The notes beneath the pieces are model-generated. The model saw nothing but the letters and a program-made list of their open reading frames with translations, was not told the origin of the DNA and ran no database searches. A program made the position numbers and the translations under genes. Shown here one piece after another: positions 38,661-49,321 of a stretch of 64,000 bases of DNA. Positions within the stretch are counted from its first letter, which is position 1, and each line of letters begins with the position of its first letter. The DNA is from Linepithema humile. Taxonomy: Eukaryota > Arthropoda > Insecta > Hymenoptera > Formicidae. The stretch spans positions 8,556,001 to 8,620,000 of the forward strand of contig NC_090133.1 in the NCBI RefSeq assembly GCF_040581485.1, read 5' to 3'.

Positions 38661-41600
38661 GCCGGCGGCACGCTCGACGGATTTTTAAACCATTTTTATG
38701 TTAATGCCTCGACGTGCGCATATGATCGTGTGCCACGCAAGTATTATGTGCACGCTCTAATGAGGTGTGCGTTTGTACGTGTGGGCATTTTTTTTCGTCA
38801 GGCGCGTCAAATTTAACCTCTGCCCACTGCCATGATTTTTACTTCGCGTCTCTCTAAATTAAAATTCAGAATTGACAAGTGTGTTTTAACGCGTTCATTA
38901 AATTCTACATGAAATATATCAAAACTTATATCTGAACAGTTCATTCCTTAATGAAGAATCTATCTGTAGCTTCTTTGACCAACAATAAGCGCCAGAATCG
39001 TGAGATATTGAGAATCTCTGTTCTTTAATCAACTTTGAGGTATCTTCACTTCAACAAGATTATTATAAATTTTCCACACAGACTTTCACAATTTATTATA
39101 CTGAATATATTATTTTTTGTTTGATTAACGTTAAAAAATTTGGCAAGATGTAACGAGAAAATATCGTTGTTGTTATAAATTTTCTCGACGGAAAAAAGAA
39201 TCCGAAGTACAGCACAAAATGTTTTTCGTCTCGAAGCGAGTTCGGGGACATCGTTTGTACGCTACGATTCAAGGCTTCAAATGTATATTCCGCGGTCTCG
39301 AGAGCGGTCCATAACGCGCCCACGCTGGGGGACTAGGTATACAGTCAGAGCATAATGGAGCATTGTTAATATGTTAATGCACGCGCAGACCGAAGGTCCT
39401 GGCTCCGCGTTCTTCTCGCTCGAAGAGTCGTCACGCGCGCTCCATTAGATCCACGCTCAAATTTTTCTCTCGTCGAAAGAAAGATTTTTTTCAACATTTC
39501 CCGCTTATTTCGAGTTACGCGGAAACGATCATTTTCTAATCCGAATGCGAATGTATCAGAATAAAGTTTAGGCTCAACAATTGTTATCTTCTAAATTGAT
39601 TTTTGTCCTGAGCATAATTGTTTAAAGAAAAGTTAGAAGAAATATTGGATGTAAAAGTACCTAAACAAATCTCGAAGCTTCCCGAAGCTTGAAAAAGATC
39701 CTAAAATTCAGAAAGAATACAAATTATTTCGAGAATAACTTTTAGCCTCCTGAATTCGGATAAATGTCAGACGCGGAGTGGAAAATATCTCGCCCGAATC
39801 GTTGTAATTTCGGAACGTTTTTTCATCGAAACAATTCGTCATCTAGTTGAGGGGTGCGCAGTAACGGTTTAAAAATATCGACCTTGACAGTTGAGACGTT
39901 CGCCACGTGCAGCATCCCTGCACGCACTTACTAAACATGTACCGTGCACGGCGATTAATCAAAATGCGTAGTAAATCATTCTTAGTGCAGCCTTTAAGAG
40001 ATATATTCATCTTTTTATCCGAATTGCTACGAGCGACTACTTTTTATTTACTAGAGATTTTTTAATTTCACCAACTTTTATTTTATTATTAAATTTATTT
40101 CGGACTTTATTTTGTACAAGAAGAAAAACTTGTTTACTCGATATTCTAATTTGACCACGTATTTTATCCCCGCTGAAAATTAGTTTCAATTCGAAAAAAT
40201 ATTCAACGATGCAATCTCTCCTTCTCTTTCGCGTTTCCTTCCTCTCGATTGCTGTAATTAACACCGACGTAATTAAAATATTTGAAGTTGTCTCGTTCTC
40301 GGTCGCTTGGTACGCGTTTTCTGCGTTCCAAAACATTGATGTAACTGTATGCTTTACTCGATGTCGATAATGCGAGGAAGTAGGCGAGAAAGAGACAAAG
40401 AGAGAAACAAGAGAGGTATGTTGGTTGATTAACGCAGACGTTAATGAGCGCCGCTGCTCGGCCGTCGTTCCGCCGGCAGAACGTCGGTTTCGCCGGTATC
40501 GATTCGACCGCGCGACAGGAAACAAAGCTCTCAACATGAATCTCGAGTCGCTACAAGATGCAAACACCACGCTGAATGAAGCCCGTATCAAATCATATTG
40601 ATAAAAACTTTTTCAGAAAAATAATTTTTGATAAAAATAAAATATAAAGAATTTAATTAAAAAATATTATCGAAATAGAAATAAATCCTGTTCGCAAAAA
40701 AAATACAGAAGAATATTTTCAATATACAAATAAATAAATATATCTTTCAATATGCAAATATTAAAATTTCAAATCAAATAGAATTTTAGTTTTATAATGT
40801 AAAAGTGTGATTGCGCATGCTTCATTTAAATACAGATTATACATTTATAGGTATTAATATATTCAATAATTACTAATTAAGAACCGCAATCCATAATGCA
40901 ATTAAAACATAAATAATTAAAACATTTAGTGACTAATATATGCAAGTCCTTTAATTTTAATTTTATGTAGCGTATAATATGTTGTAAGAGCATTAAGAGA
41001 GAGGAAATTATGTTTTTGTGTGTTCGATATCCATGTACTTTGCAAACAATCGGAGCGGTAAATAGTAATTAAAATAAGACACTGCATATCCGTTTGGACA
41101 TAAATATCTTGCAAAATTGAAGGAGCACCGCTCGTCTTCAAATACGTTAAATATATTTCCCGACTTTTGCTACTAATTTATTTTATTACTATTTATTTTG
41201 GCATCGAGACTCAACCAATAAATTAATCACTTCCTATATCCACTTAAATGCCTATTTGTTAAAAACGAATAAAATTTGTTTAGAATAAAGTTAATTTTCG
41301 AAAAGTTTGCTAAATGCTTTGGCAAGTATCAGCATCGATTATTAAAGTACCAGAAATTGTTGTAAATTAATAAAACCCATTGTAGGATATTGTGAATCTT
41401 TTATTTGACGATTCACTATTTGATCTAACCAATTTTATCTGACCACATCTTTTATTCTCGCTTCCTCTTAAATCTGTCATTCTCTCTAAACATCCTGCAT
41501 TAAAACGTTTCCGCTCATTTACGAGATGTATTCTCATCGATTAATAAAAAACTGATTATTTGAAAAATTCAAGCAACGTTCATCTTAATTCAAGGAACTT

Positions 41601-42614
41601 TAATTTTTATGAATCGATAGTCACAAAGCCTCAGTAAACTGATATACATATAAATAATCATCATTTACCATCTCGATTCAATGGACTCTTCTTAGTTTTT
41701 CATGTTTTTAAGTTATTTTATGAATAATTTACAAAAGCAAAAATAAATATCAAACTTTAGTTAGAATTATTTTTACAATTATTAAAAAAATTCAAAAACT
41801 AAAATTAAGTTCGATAAATCCTGATGTACCAAAGGTTAATAAAATGTACTGAATAAACGGCATTTTGTTCGGTGATAAATAACAAAGTCGATAAAATTAT
41901 GTATCGTTGTAAATAATTAAATCTTGATTATTGCTAAAGCTCTATCATTTATCAAATCACGAGAAGCAGATACCAACAATTGCTATAACGTAGATACGAC
42001 GTTGCTACACCAGATCTTTAGGTATCTGCTGTGTGTATCCGTGGGTTTGTGATTCACGATTTACCGACGTTGGGTTTTACAGAAGCATTCAGCATGCTGA
42101 AGAGTTGGTAAGATGTTCGTATTTGCAGTTATCGGTATAGCAGAGAGTTGAAAACTTTTAGAATACAAGAAGCGAAGCTGAAAATAAAACTGTGAAAAAG
42201 AGATTTTATTCAAATTCAAGAAAATATTAATCTTACTATTATAACATAGACTTTCGTATAAATGTTACGAATTTGTCAACAGACGGAAATTAATTGTGAA
42301 CAATTTCACACGCAGCGTTAAATGTTAAAAGTTCTAAAAATTTTAAAAACTAATCTATAAAAATGTTTAAATTCCAGAATTAAAAATCCGTGTCTATAAA
42401 AAATTGCAGTGAAAATTCATACTCTTAAATGCAGCTTCAAAATTTGCTTCAAAGTTTTTCAAGCTTCGATTCAAAGCTGAATAATTAAAATTTCGAAATT
42501 TTCATTTCGATATCTCGAACAGCTCGGAGTGTTAAACTCCACTTTTCAACTTATAGATTTCCGCAACAAAACGCATTCGCCATCGCATCGTTATCAGCGA
42601 CTTTCGAACTGTCG

Positions 42615-42635
42615 AAAAAAAAAAAAAAAAAAAAA
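42615..42635. repeat. Poly(A)/poly(T) run, 21 nt, just inside an intron
   Basis: Reads as T21 on the coding strand, beginning 12 nt after the GT of the CH exon's donor. Confidence 0.95.
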
Positions 42636-42647
42636 TGATTCACTCAC

Positions 42648-42817
42648 CTGGGCATGTCCTGCAGTTGTTTGGCTCGCTGCTTGTAGCGCGACAGGGCGAA
42701 GAGTAAGGCCAGGACCGGCCACAGGGTTGATCCTGCCGCCAATTCGCCCGGGTTCACGGCACCCACGTCCGCCCCGAGGGCCCGCAACGCTCCCACGCAC
42801 AAGCTCACGTTCTCGAC
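42648..42817 (-). CDS. sick: Neuron navigator (sickie) exon: C-terminal half of the calponin-homology domain
   Basis: Internal exon of 170 nt (56 codons plus 2 nt), acceptor TTGCGCAG and strong donor CCAG-GTGAGT. It begins VENVSLCVGALRALG and continues GELAAGSTLWPVLALLFALS, then RYKQRAKQ. This corresponds closely to the second half of the CH domain of NAV2/NAV3 (IENVDVCLSFLAARGV, then LKAILGLFFSLSRYKQ). CH domains of this type bind actin or act as protein-interaction modules. The first half of the domain (W-x-x-YVN and DVADGVLLAE-like motifs) is not in the 1.6 kb upstream, so its exon is probably beyond the right edge. This exon distinguishes the long isoform from the short one starting at 35772. 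Confidence 0.92.
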
Positions 42818-43773
42818 CTGCGCAACACACAAGCAATGTCTCGTCATCGATCATCTTCCGGTTTCGCAAAGTACTCTCGTCGCCTCTTTCGCAAGTCTTA
42901 TTTCTTCAAGTCTTACTTTTAACAGTTCAATTTTTCAGCAAAATAACATAAATAAGAAATACGCTTCTTAAAAAATATGGTACATCTATAAAAATTATTA
43001 TGTCAGAAAGAAAAATAAATAGATTAATACTGAAATTAATAAATTAAATTAACATATATTAACATGTACAAATATTCTCTTCAATCGATCGGAATAAAAA
43101 CTAAGCAGTATCAGAGTTGATTTCTAAACCACTCGTGCCTCGATTTGCGCCATGAATCTTTTATTTCCTCATCAAAGTCAGCAATGACCAGTTTTTATGT
43201 CTGCTCATCGAGATCGACGCAACTGATCGTCAAAGGGGCGCATCTCTCGATATCTAACGAGAATCGGTTTCACAATCGGTGGTCGCACAAAGGTATAGAT
43301 AACATTCTCCATGTATAGCATGGAGAAAGGGAAAGCGGAAGGGTGTAGAATGTCTTCGGGAGAGGTGCATACAAAGGATTTGGCTGGCTTTCCACACAGT
43401 GCTCCACACGATGCACATAACGCGAAAGCGAAACGTGACCGCCACGGCCGTGGCTACCTTGCACACACGTGCGCACACCGGCCTCTCTCGTTTCCCATTG
43501 TTTCTGGCCCCGACTTTTACCCAGAAAACGAAGCACGGCGCCGAAGCATTGCAGGGTGGCACAAGAGAGAGAGAGAGAGAAAGAGAGAGCCGATGACTCA
43601 CCCGGTCACGGTAGCATAGATATCACCCTATACATTTAACCGATAAGAATATTATGAAGAATCTAGAAAGAGTTAGCCAGAAACAAAAAAATGGTGTAAA
43701 AATAGCGAATTTAATTTAGAACTTAAAAGAATTCAACTCGACAAGTTCAAACAATTTCGGAAAAAATAAAAAA
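42818..43773 (-). other. Neuron navigator intron, flank of the zinc-finger array
   Basis: Single-copy sequence between the CH exon and the start of the tandem array. It includes a GC-richer patch (about 43,240-43,620) with (GA)n. Translations on both strands show no CH-domain residues and no other recognised protein. Confidence 0.6.
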
Positions 43774-44389
43774 GTGAAAAAAAACAACAATACGTTTGAT
43801 TATCAAGTTGAATAAGAAAAATTCTAGCAATTTATTCTTACTTTATAACAGTGATCGGAATTAATTAAACTTTTCGGCCGATTTTTGCGTTCAATGTATT
43901 TGATTATAGAAATTTATATTTGTCACCGATTTTTTTATTTATCTAAATATTTTCTATGTTACTGAAACGAAATAATGCTTTTTACTCATAAACAATGTAG
44001 TAAATTGTAGTAAGTAAATTGTAGCAAATTTGAAATATTAAATATTTGCCCATTATAAAATAAATAATGAAATGTTTAAATCAAAGACGTTGGAAACTGT
44101 AGTCATGAAGTAACTAGCAACAGAATGTTAGAATGTGAAAATCAAACCAATAATTTAAAGTATATTGCGCTATGAAAATGAAAGAAATGACGATAACGAT
44201 GGTGGTGTATCTAAAATATTAATAAGATGAAGAAATAAGGATGTAAGTATATATATTTCTGCAATGAGAAAATATCTCAATTGCAATACTAAGTTGTATA
44301 TTTAAATACATTAGAAAAATGCTCATATTTCACCGGTGTAGCCATATAGATCATAGTATTAATTAAATTAACTATAATCTTCATTAATT

Positions 44390-44763
44390 TCTTGTACATT
44401 ATTTCTGAAAACATTATTTATCTGCGTAACGAACACGATGTAATGCTTCTCTCTGCCCCTCTTTCTCTCTCCACCATATCATAGTTCTCGCTTCCTCTCC
44501 CTCTCTCTCGACCAACTCACTCTCTCTCTATCACACGCGAGCGCGCTCTTGCTCTCCCGAAATCGTTTACAATACATATTTCGCATCGGATCCTACCGCT
44601 TGTCTTGATAACTGTTAGGTAGGTTTGAAGGCTGTCAGTATTTACATACAAACAGAAAAACTGTACGTCTCTTTCCTCGATCACCTCTATCAGGCACTTT
44701 TCAACGAAATAATCCTCGCATCGTGTTCAGTTAAATACGTTCTATCATACACATCAGATCACA
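44390..44763 (+). promoter_or_regulatory. Conserved 5' flank of zinc-finger gene 1
   Basis: Starts with CTTGTACATTATTTCT and ATTTATCTGCGTAACGAAC, then a CT-rich tract, then a block conserved in all complete units up to the ATG. Initiator-like TCAGTA (44635-44640) and TTCAGT (44726-44731) are candidate start sites. A TATA-like ACATATTT near 44573 is about 60 nt from the first, too far for a standard TATA/initiator pair. The real start site is unknown. Confidence 0.45.
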
Positions 44764-46353
44764 ATGTGTTGGGAAAAACGAGTTCACCCCATGATAGCGG
44801 AATGTTATACAAAAAAGAAAAATTTTCGAGCACAGTGTCGAGATCCGTCTTGCAAACACATCTATAGATACGTGCAGTTTACAGTTTGCAAAGATCCTGA
44901 ATTTAAGAAACACATACAAACAGAGCATCCAGATTTTTATCAGCATGAAGAGAATAAGAAAAAAAACGAGGCCTGGAATTATTTTAGGCTAACAACAGAA
45001 AAAAACGAAGCATGTATTATATGTGATATAAGTGATACCCCAATTAAATTTTCACAAAATGAAAACTTATCGAAACACATAAAAAAACATTCGGAACTAG
45101 AAAAAAAGCTTGCACACCAACAGAAAGAAGATTGGGTTTGGAAATACCTGGAACAACTTGAAGATTTTTCTGCTAAATGTAAGCTTTGTGTGAATGAAAC
45201 AAAAAAAATAAAATTAAAATTAACAACACAATTTTTACAAAAGCACATGGCTAAGCATGGAAAAAAGTTGCCAGAAATAAAGTCACAGATAAACAGAGAT
45301 AAACAGTCTTTAAAATATCATACTGAAAAGCAGTACTTTTTTAATAAATGTTATACAAAGCCTGTGAATTTGCGAACAGAATGTCGATTTTGCGAACGTA
45401 ACTTTGAATGTGTCTCCTATAAATCGTTTCAGCTACACATAAAGAAACATACATTTATTTGGAACAATGAAGAATCTACAAAGAAAGCACATGACGAGAA
45501 CTGGTTATATTTTAGGTTTACGAGCGAAGAAGCAGAAGAAATAGAATGTATTTTATGTAAAATACCTGTGCTAAATGACCAAATAAAGAATCACACAAAA
45601 TATCATATTAAAAAAGGTCCATCCTATATATATCAACATTGGTCACGTAAATACGTAAGACAAGAAGAAGATAATATGATATGTATAATTTGTGAAGAAA
45701 ATATAAACGTTAATTTTAACAAAGCGAAATTAAAAAGCCATATCTCTGATACACATACAGACGAGATGAAAAGAATAAACGAAGAAGAAATATTTTGGAA
45801 ATCGCAAACTGAAAAAAAAAGCTGGTTGCAAGAATATTATACAGATGCTGGTGATTTTCGAGCAGAATGTAAACTTTGCAAACGCAAAGTAGTATATATC
45901 AAAGAAACACAATTTAAAAACCACGTAAACGACGTGCATTATGAAGTTCACCATCTTGAAGAACATAAAAAATATCCACAGAATAAGTACCTAGAACAGT
46001 GGAATTATGTAAGGTACACATTAAACACTGTATTGAATAAACTTATCACAGAATGCATGATATGTCAAAAAAATGTCACACTACCTCACATAGATCATAA
46101 TCCACGCGAGATAGTAAACTATGCTCATCATTGGGCACTTAAATACGCGAGACAGAATGGACATGTTGCGAAATGTACGATATGTGAAACACCAGTAGAC
46201 TTTGAATGTGACGTGCACAATTTAGAAAACCACGTATCATCTGTACATCAAAAGGAATTGAAAAAAAGACAAAAAAAAGAACAAAAGATAGAACAAATAG
46301 AACAAGGAACAGCACACGATGAAGCTACACCGTCGACAAGCTACGCAAATTAA
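44764..46353 (+). CDS. Multi-BED-like zinc-finger protein, unit 1 (529 aa)
   Basis: Intronless ORF from ATG (context CACAATG) to TAA. The protein is a string of nine modules of about 55 residues, each with an aromatic W-x-x-Y/F start, a Cys pair (C-x2-C; the first is C-x4-C) and a C-terminal His pair. That order is the BED-type zinc-finger pattern. BED fingers bind DNA and usually occur singly at the N-terminus of hAT transposases or chromatin proteins; nine in a row with no transposase domain is unusual. There is no signal peptide or membrane segment. The tail is charged and Lys/Glu/Gln-rich, ending PSTSYAN. This is the most diverged copy, yet the second finger holds a 63-nt stretch identical to unit 2. 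Probably a nuclear DNA-binding protein; targets unknown. Confidence 0.85.
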   Translation: MCWEKRVHPMIAECYTKKKNFRAQCRDPSCKHIYRYVQFTVCKDPEFKKHIQTEHPDFYQHEENKKKNEAWNYFRLTTEKNEACIICDISDTPIKFSQNENLSKHIKKHSELEKKLAHQQKEDWVWKYLEQLEDFSAKCKLCVNETKKIKLKLTTQFLQKHMAKHGKKLPEIKSQINRDKQSLKYHTEKQYFFNKCYTKPVNLRTECRFCERNFECVSYKSFQLHIKKHTFIWNNEESTKKAHDENWLYFRFTSEEAEEIECILCKIPVLNDQIKNHTKYHIKKGPSYIYQHWSRKYVRQEEDNMICIICEENINVNFNKAKLKSHISDTHTDEMKRINEEEIFWKSQTEKKSWLQEYYTDAGDFRAECKLCKRKVVYIKETQFKNHVNDVHYEVHHLEEHKKYPQNKYLEQWNYVRYTLNTVLNKLITECMICQKNVTLPHIDHNPREIVNYAHHWALKYARQNGHVAKCTICETPVDFECDVHNLENHVSSVHQKELKKRQKKEQKIEQIEQGTAHDEATPSTSYAN

Positions 46354-46366
46354 AAAAAAAACGATC

Positions 46367-46519
46367 GTAAGTTTTAATTATATTTTATTAATGATGATTA
46401 ATTAGTAATATTTGTCATAAAACTTTATTCTTGTAGTGGTGTACTCAATCAAACTATGATAAAAACAACAAAAATCAAATAATTAATATTTGCTTTTTAT
46501 ATCACAAATGTTTATATAG
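46367..46519 (+). other. Candidate 3'-UTR intron of zinc-finger gene 1
   Basis: A consensus donor (GATC-GTAAGT) lies 13 nt after the stop codon and is conserved in all four gene copies (intron starts 46367, 50910, 55412 and 62396). An AG in TTTATA(T/C)AG is conserved about 150 nt further on (intron ends 46519, 51063, 55565 and 62549). A nearer acceptor (CTTGTAG, intron end 46436) is present in units 1, 3 and 5 but lost in unit 2. Confidence 0.45.
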
Positions 46520-46575
46520 ATTTATCTACATTGGACAATGGAAATGATAGTAGCGACATTTTTAAGTAGCATCTC

Positions 46576-46707
46576 ATGACCAGCGATAACGACAGTCTTG
46601 ACTTTGATCTCAGTGATTTGAAATACATGAAGACATTGGAGTATAATTTGACTTATTTGTCGCATATCGGTTTTGTGTTTATAAATGTACAAGATTTGAA
46701 AATTTAA
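46576..46707 (+). CDS. Small conserved ORF downstream of zinc-finger gene 1 (43 aa)
   Basis: ATG to TAA, 43 codons, starting MTSDNDSLDFDLSDLKYMK. The N-terminal half is acidic and the C-terminal half hydrophobic (YLSHIGFVFINV). Four nucleotide differences separate it from the copies in units 2 and 5, and all four are synonymous. It could be a second cistron on the same transcript, a separate small gene, or a former C-terminal exon. An acidic stretch in the same frame (DLSTLDNGND) precedes it, separated by a TAG that is kept in every copy. Not recognised as any family. Confidence 0.4.
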   Translation: MTSDNDSLDFDLSDLKYMKTLEYNLTYLSHIGFVFINVQDLKI

Positions 46708-48226
46708 ATACATATATATTTATAAATTTATAACAACAAAATTGTTAAAATTTATAAAATTATATACATAATCATAGATATTACTTTAAAACATGATATC
46801 ATTCATATTATGCTTTAAAATCAAATACTGTGTAACTACATTTATAAAAACTAAACCGATTTCGTGAATACAACAAAATTTTTCTCTAGTGACGAATCTT
46901 CGAGTGACATACAGTATATATATAACAAAACTCAGATAATTAGTACTTGTTCGAAATATTTATGTAAATTTTATAAAATCGCATTCTGCAGCTTAAAACA
47001 GATCTGTCTACGTCACTTAATATTTGAAGAAAGAAACTACTGATTATGTATTTTTCAATTCAACATAAAAATATTAATTTTTTATGCAGTATTATCGTGA
47101 AAAAAGTAGACGTCAGAACCCTTAGCAAATCTCTAACGACTGTGTTAAGAATGAACTGGAGAATTATATATGTCGTAGTTGGGCACAAATGTATTGTTTT
47201 CTTATACATGAGAAAACAGTATATCTCCAAATCCACGTACGAAATGTATATTCCTTTAGTTCTATTTTACAATGCTTGTGTAAATACCTTTTGAAGCGTT
47301 CGCACGTCTACATTTTATATGACTTTATAAATAATTTTAAAGAATCATGTAAGAAGTAAAAGTTTAGATATATTGGTAAATGCGTAAAAAACAAACATAC
47401 TATCCATGTTATTAAAAATCATCACTTAAAGGCTTTGACAAAATTACCGAATATTTAAACAAATGTATGTCTTGCGAAAATAAATATATTGTTACATTAA
47501 ATTTTTTAATATTCGTAAACAAGTAGAAAAAAAGCATATAAAAAGCTTTAAATACGAAGAAAAGAGAAAAGTATGAATACCGTCGAACATATGTCAAATA
47601 TTTCAACAAATTATGTTTATAATATATTATTTGTGCAAATGTTCCGTCTATATTTGAATCTCTAATAAATTATGTAATAATATTCCGAAGTTTTATGTGT
47701 AAGATACTGTATTTCTTTTATTACATTAATGTTGTGCTTATGCTGATATAAAAATTCTTCCATTATGATTAATGTTGTCTCAAAGTATTATAAACATGCA
47801 CTAGATTGTATTATTTTATCATTTTAAGCTTATTTAGAAAGATCTCGATTACGAATTTAATGTCATCTCTAAAATAATTATAGCACGTAGCAGATTTTGT
47901 CATTTTATCATTTTAATGTTATTATTATTTAAAAATTTCTTAACTACGAAATTAATGTTGTATCTAAGGTATTACAAGTAAAAAATTGTATCGTTTTATT
48001 ATTTTAATGTCACGCGTAATTAAAAATTTTCAAATCTTTTGCGAATTTAATGTTACTGTTTGAGTGATAAATGAACTTTTGGCACATAGATTTGTACGTG
48101 GAAATAACACATATTGAGAGATTCTTGTAATTATTTAAATATAATTCGAGATTAATTATATATTCACGCAGATACGTACAGCAAGTGATAAAAATTGTTA
48201 CATTTAAATACATATACATAAAAAGA

Positions 48227-48228
<2 letters not shown>

Positions 48229-48281
<53 letters not shown>
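48229..48281. repeat. (AT)n microsatellite in unit 1
   Basis: About 52 nt of alternating AT near the end of unit 1. The same position carries shorter TA runs in units 2, 3 and 4. Confidence 0.95.
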
Positions 48282-48284
<3 letters not shown>

Positions 48285-48944
48285 AAATCAGGTTTTATAT
48301 ATTTATGTCATACAAATATTAATTACGCTCCCAAATATTGAAAGAAAAAGAAACGTTTAAATTTGATCAAATTTGAATAAGCAGTATTAAAGCGATTTAT
48401 TCTTGCTTCATAACAGTGTTCGGAACAAATTAAACTTTTCGACCAATTTTTGCGGTCAATACATTTCATTATAAAAATTTATAATTGTTACTTTTTTATT
48501 TAATAAATATTTTCTATGTTATTGAGACAGAAAACTGTTTTATATCCACAAACAATAAAAAGATAGTAAATTGTAGCAAATTTAAAATATTATTTATTCG
48601 TTTTATTTTATAATAAATACTAAAGTGTTTAAATCTAAGACGTTGAAAACTGTAGTCATGATATAATTAGCAACTGAATGTAAGAATATGAAAATCAAAC
48701 CAGAATTTGGTGTATATTGCGATGGAGAATGAAAGAAGTGACGATAACAATGGTGGCGTATTTAAAATATAAATGAGATGAAAAAATGGGCATGTAAGTA
48801 CTTATATTTCTGCAATGAGAATGTATCTCAATTGCAATATTATGTTTTATATTTAAATAAATTAGAAAAATGTTCATATTTTATCGAAGTAATCAATAAT
48901 ATAGATCATAGTATTAATTATATTAATCATAATCTTCATTAATT

Positions 48945-49321
48945 TCTTGTACATTATTTCTCAAAACATTATTTATCTGCGTAACGAACGCGCTGTATTG
49001 CTTCTATCTGACCCTCTTTCTCTCTGCACCATATCATCGTTCTCGCTCTCTCTCCCTCTCTCTCACTCTCCCACCATCTCTCACTCTATCACGCGCAAGA
49101 GCGCTCTTGCTCCCCCGAAATCGTTTACTATATATATTTCGCATCGGATCCTACCGCTTGTCTTGATAACTGTTAGGTAGGTTTGAAGGCTGTCAGTATT
49201 TACATACAAACAGAAAAACTGTACGTCTCTTTCCTCGATCTCCTCTATCAGACACTTTTCAACGAAGTAATGCTCGCATCGTGTTCAGTTGAATACGTTC
49301 TATCATACAGATCACATCACA
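48945..49321 (+). promoter_or_regulatory. Conserved 5' flank of zinc-finger gene 2
   Basis: Same layout as upstream of gene 1. Here the TATA-like stretch is stronger (CTATATATAT, about 49129-49137). Initiator-like TCAGT lies at 49193-49197 and TTCAGT at 49284-49289. Confidence 0.45.

Larger units (their letters stand above)
35773..42647 (-). other. Neuron navigator intron between the CH exon and the alternative first exon
   Basis: About 6.9 kb. The part from about 37,450 to 38,700 is CpG- and CT-rich and may be the promoter and 5' untranslated region of the short isoform. The rest (38,700-42,600) is mainly AT-rich with no recognisable feature. Plus-strand frames at 36161-36682 and 37459-37806 and the minus-strand frame at 40037-40591 show no family signature. 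Confidence 0.6.

Noticed and set aside
40037..40591. 184-codon minus-strand ORF on the same strand as the host gene
   Set aside because: No navigator or other family similarity, and it is not needed by the exon phases.
43254..43601. Minus-strand ORF next to the CH exon as a possible first half of the CH domain
   Set aside because: Translation lacks CH-domain residues; its start is a translated (CT)n repeat.
47046..47294. 82-codon ORF repeated in the 3' region of the units (also 51592-51804, 56094-56342, 63078-63290)
   Set aside because: Differences between unit 1/3 and unit 2/5 types mostly change amino acids, lengths differ, and unit 4 has lost the start codon. It looks like duplicated non-coding sequence that happens to be open.
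49289..49321. Extended N-terminus of the unit 2 and unit 5 proteins from an in-frame TTG
   Set aside because: Non-ATG start in an animal gene, and the ATG at 49322 aligns with the starts of the other copies.
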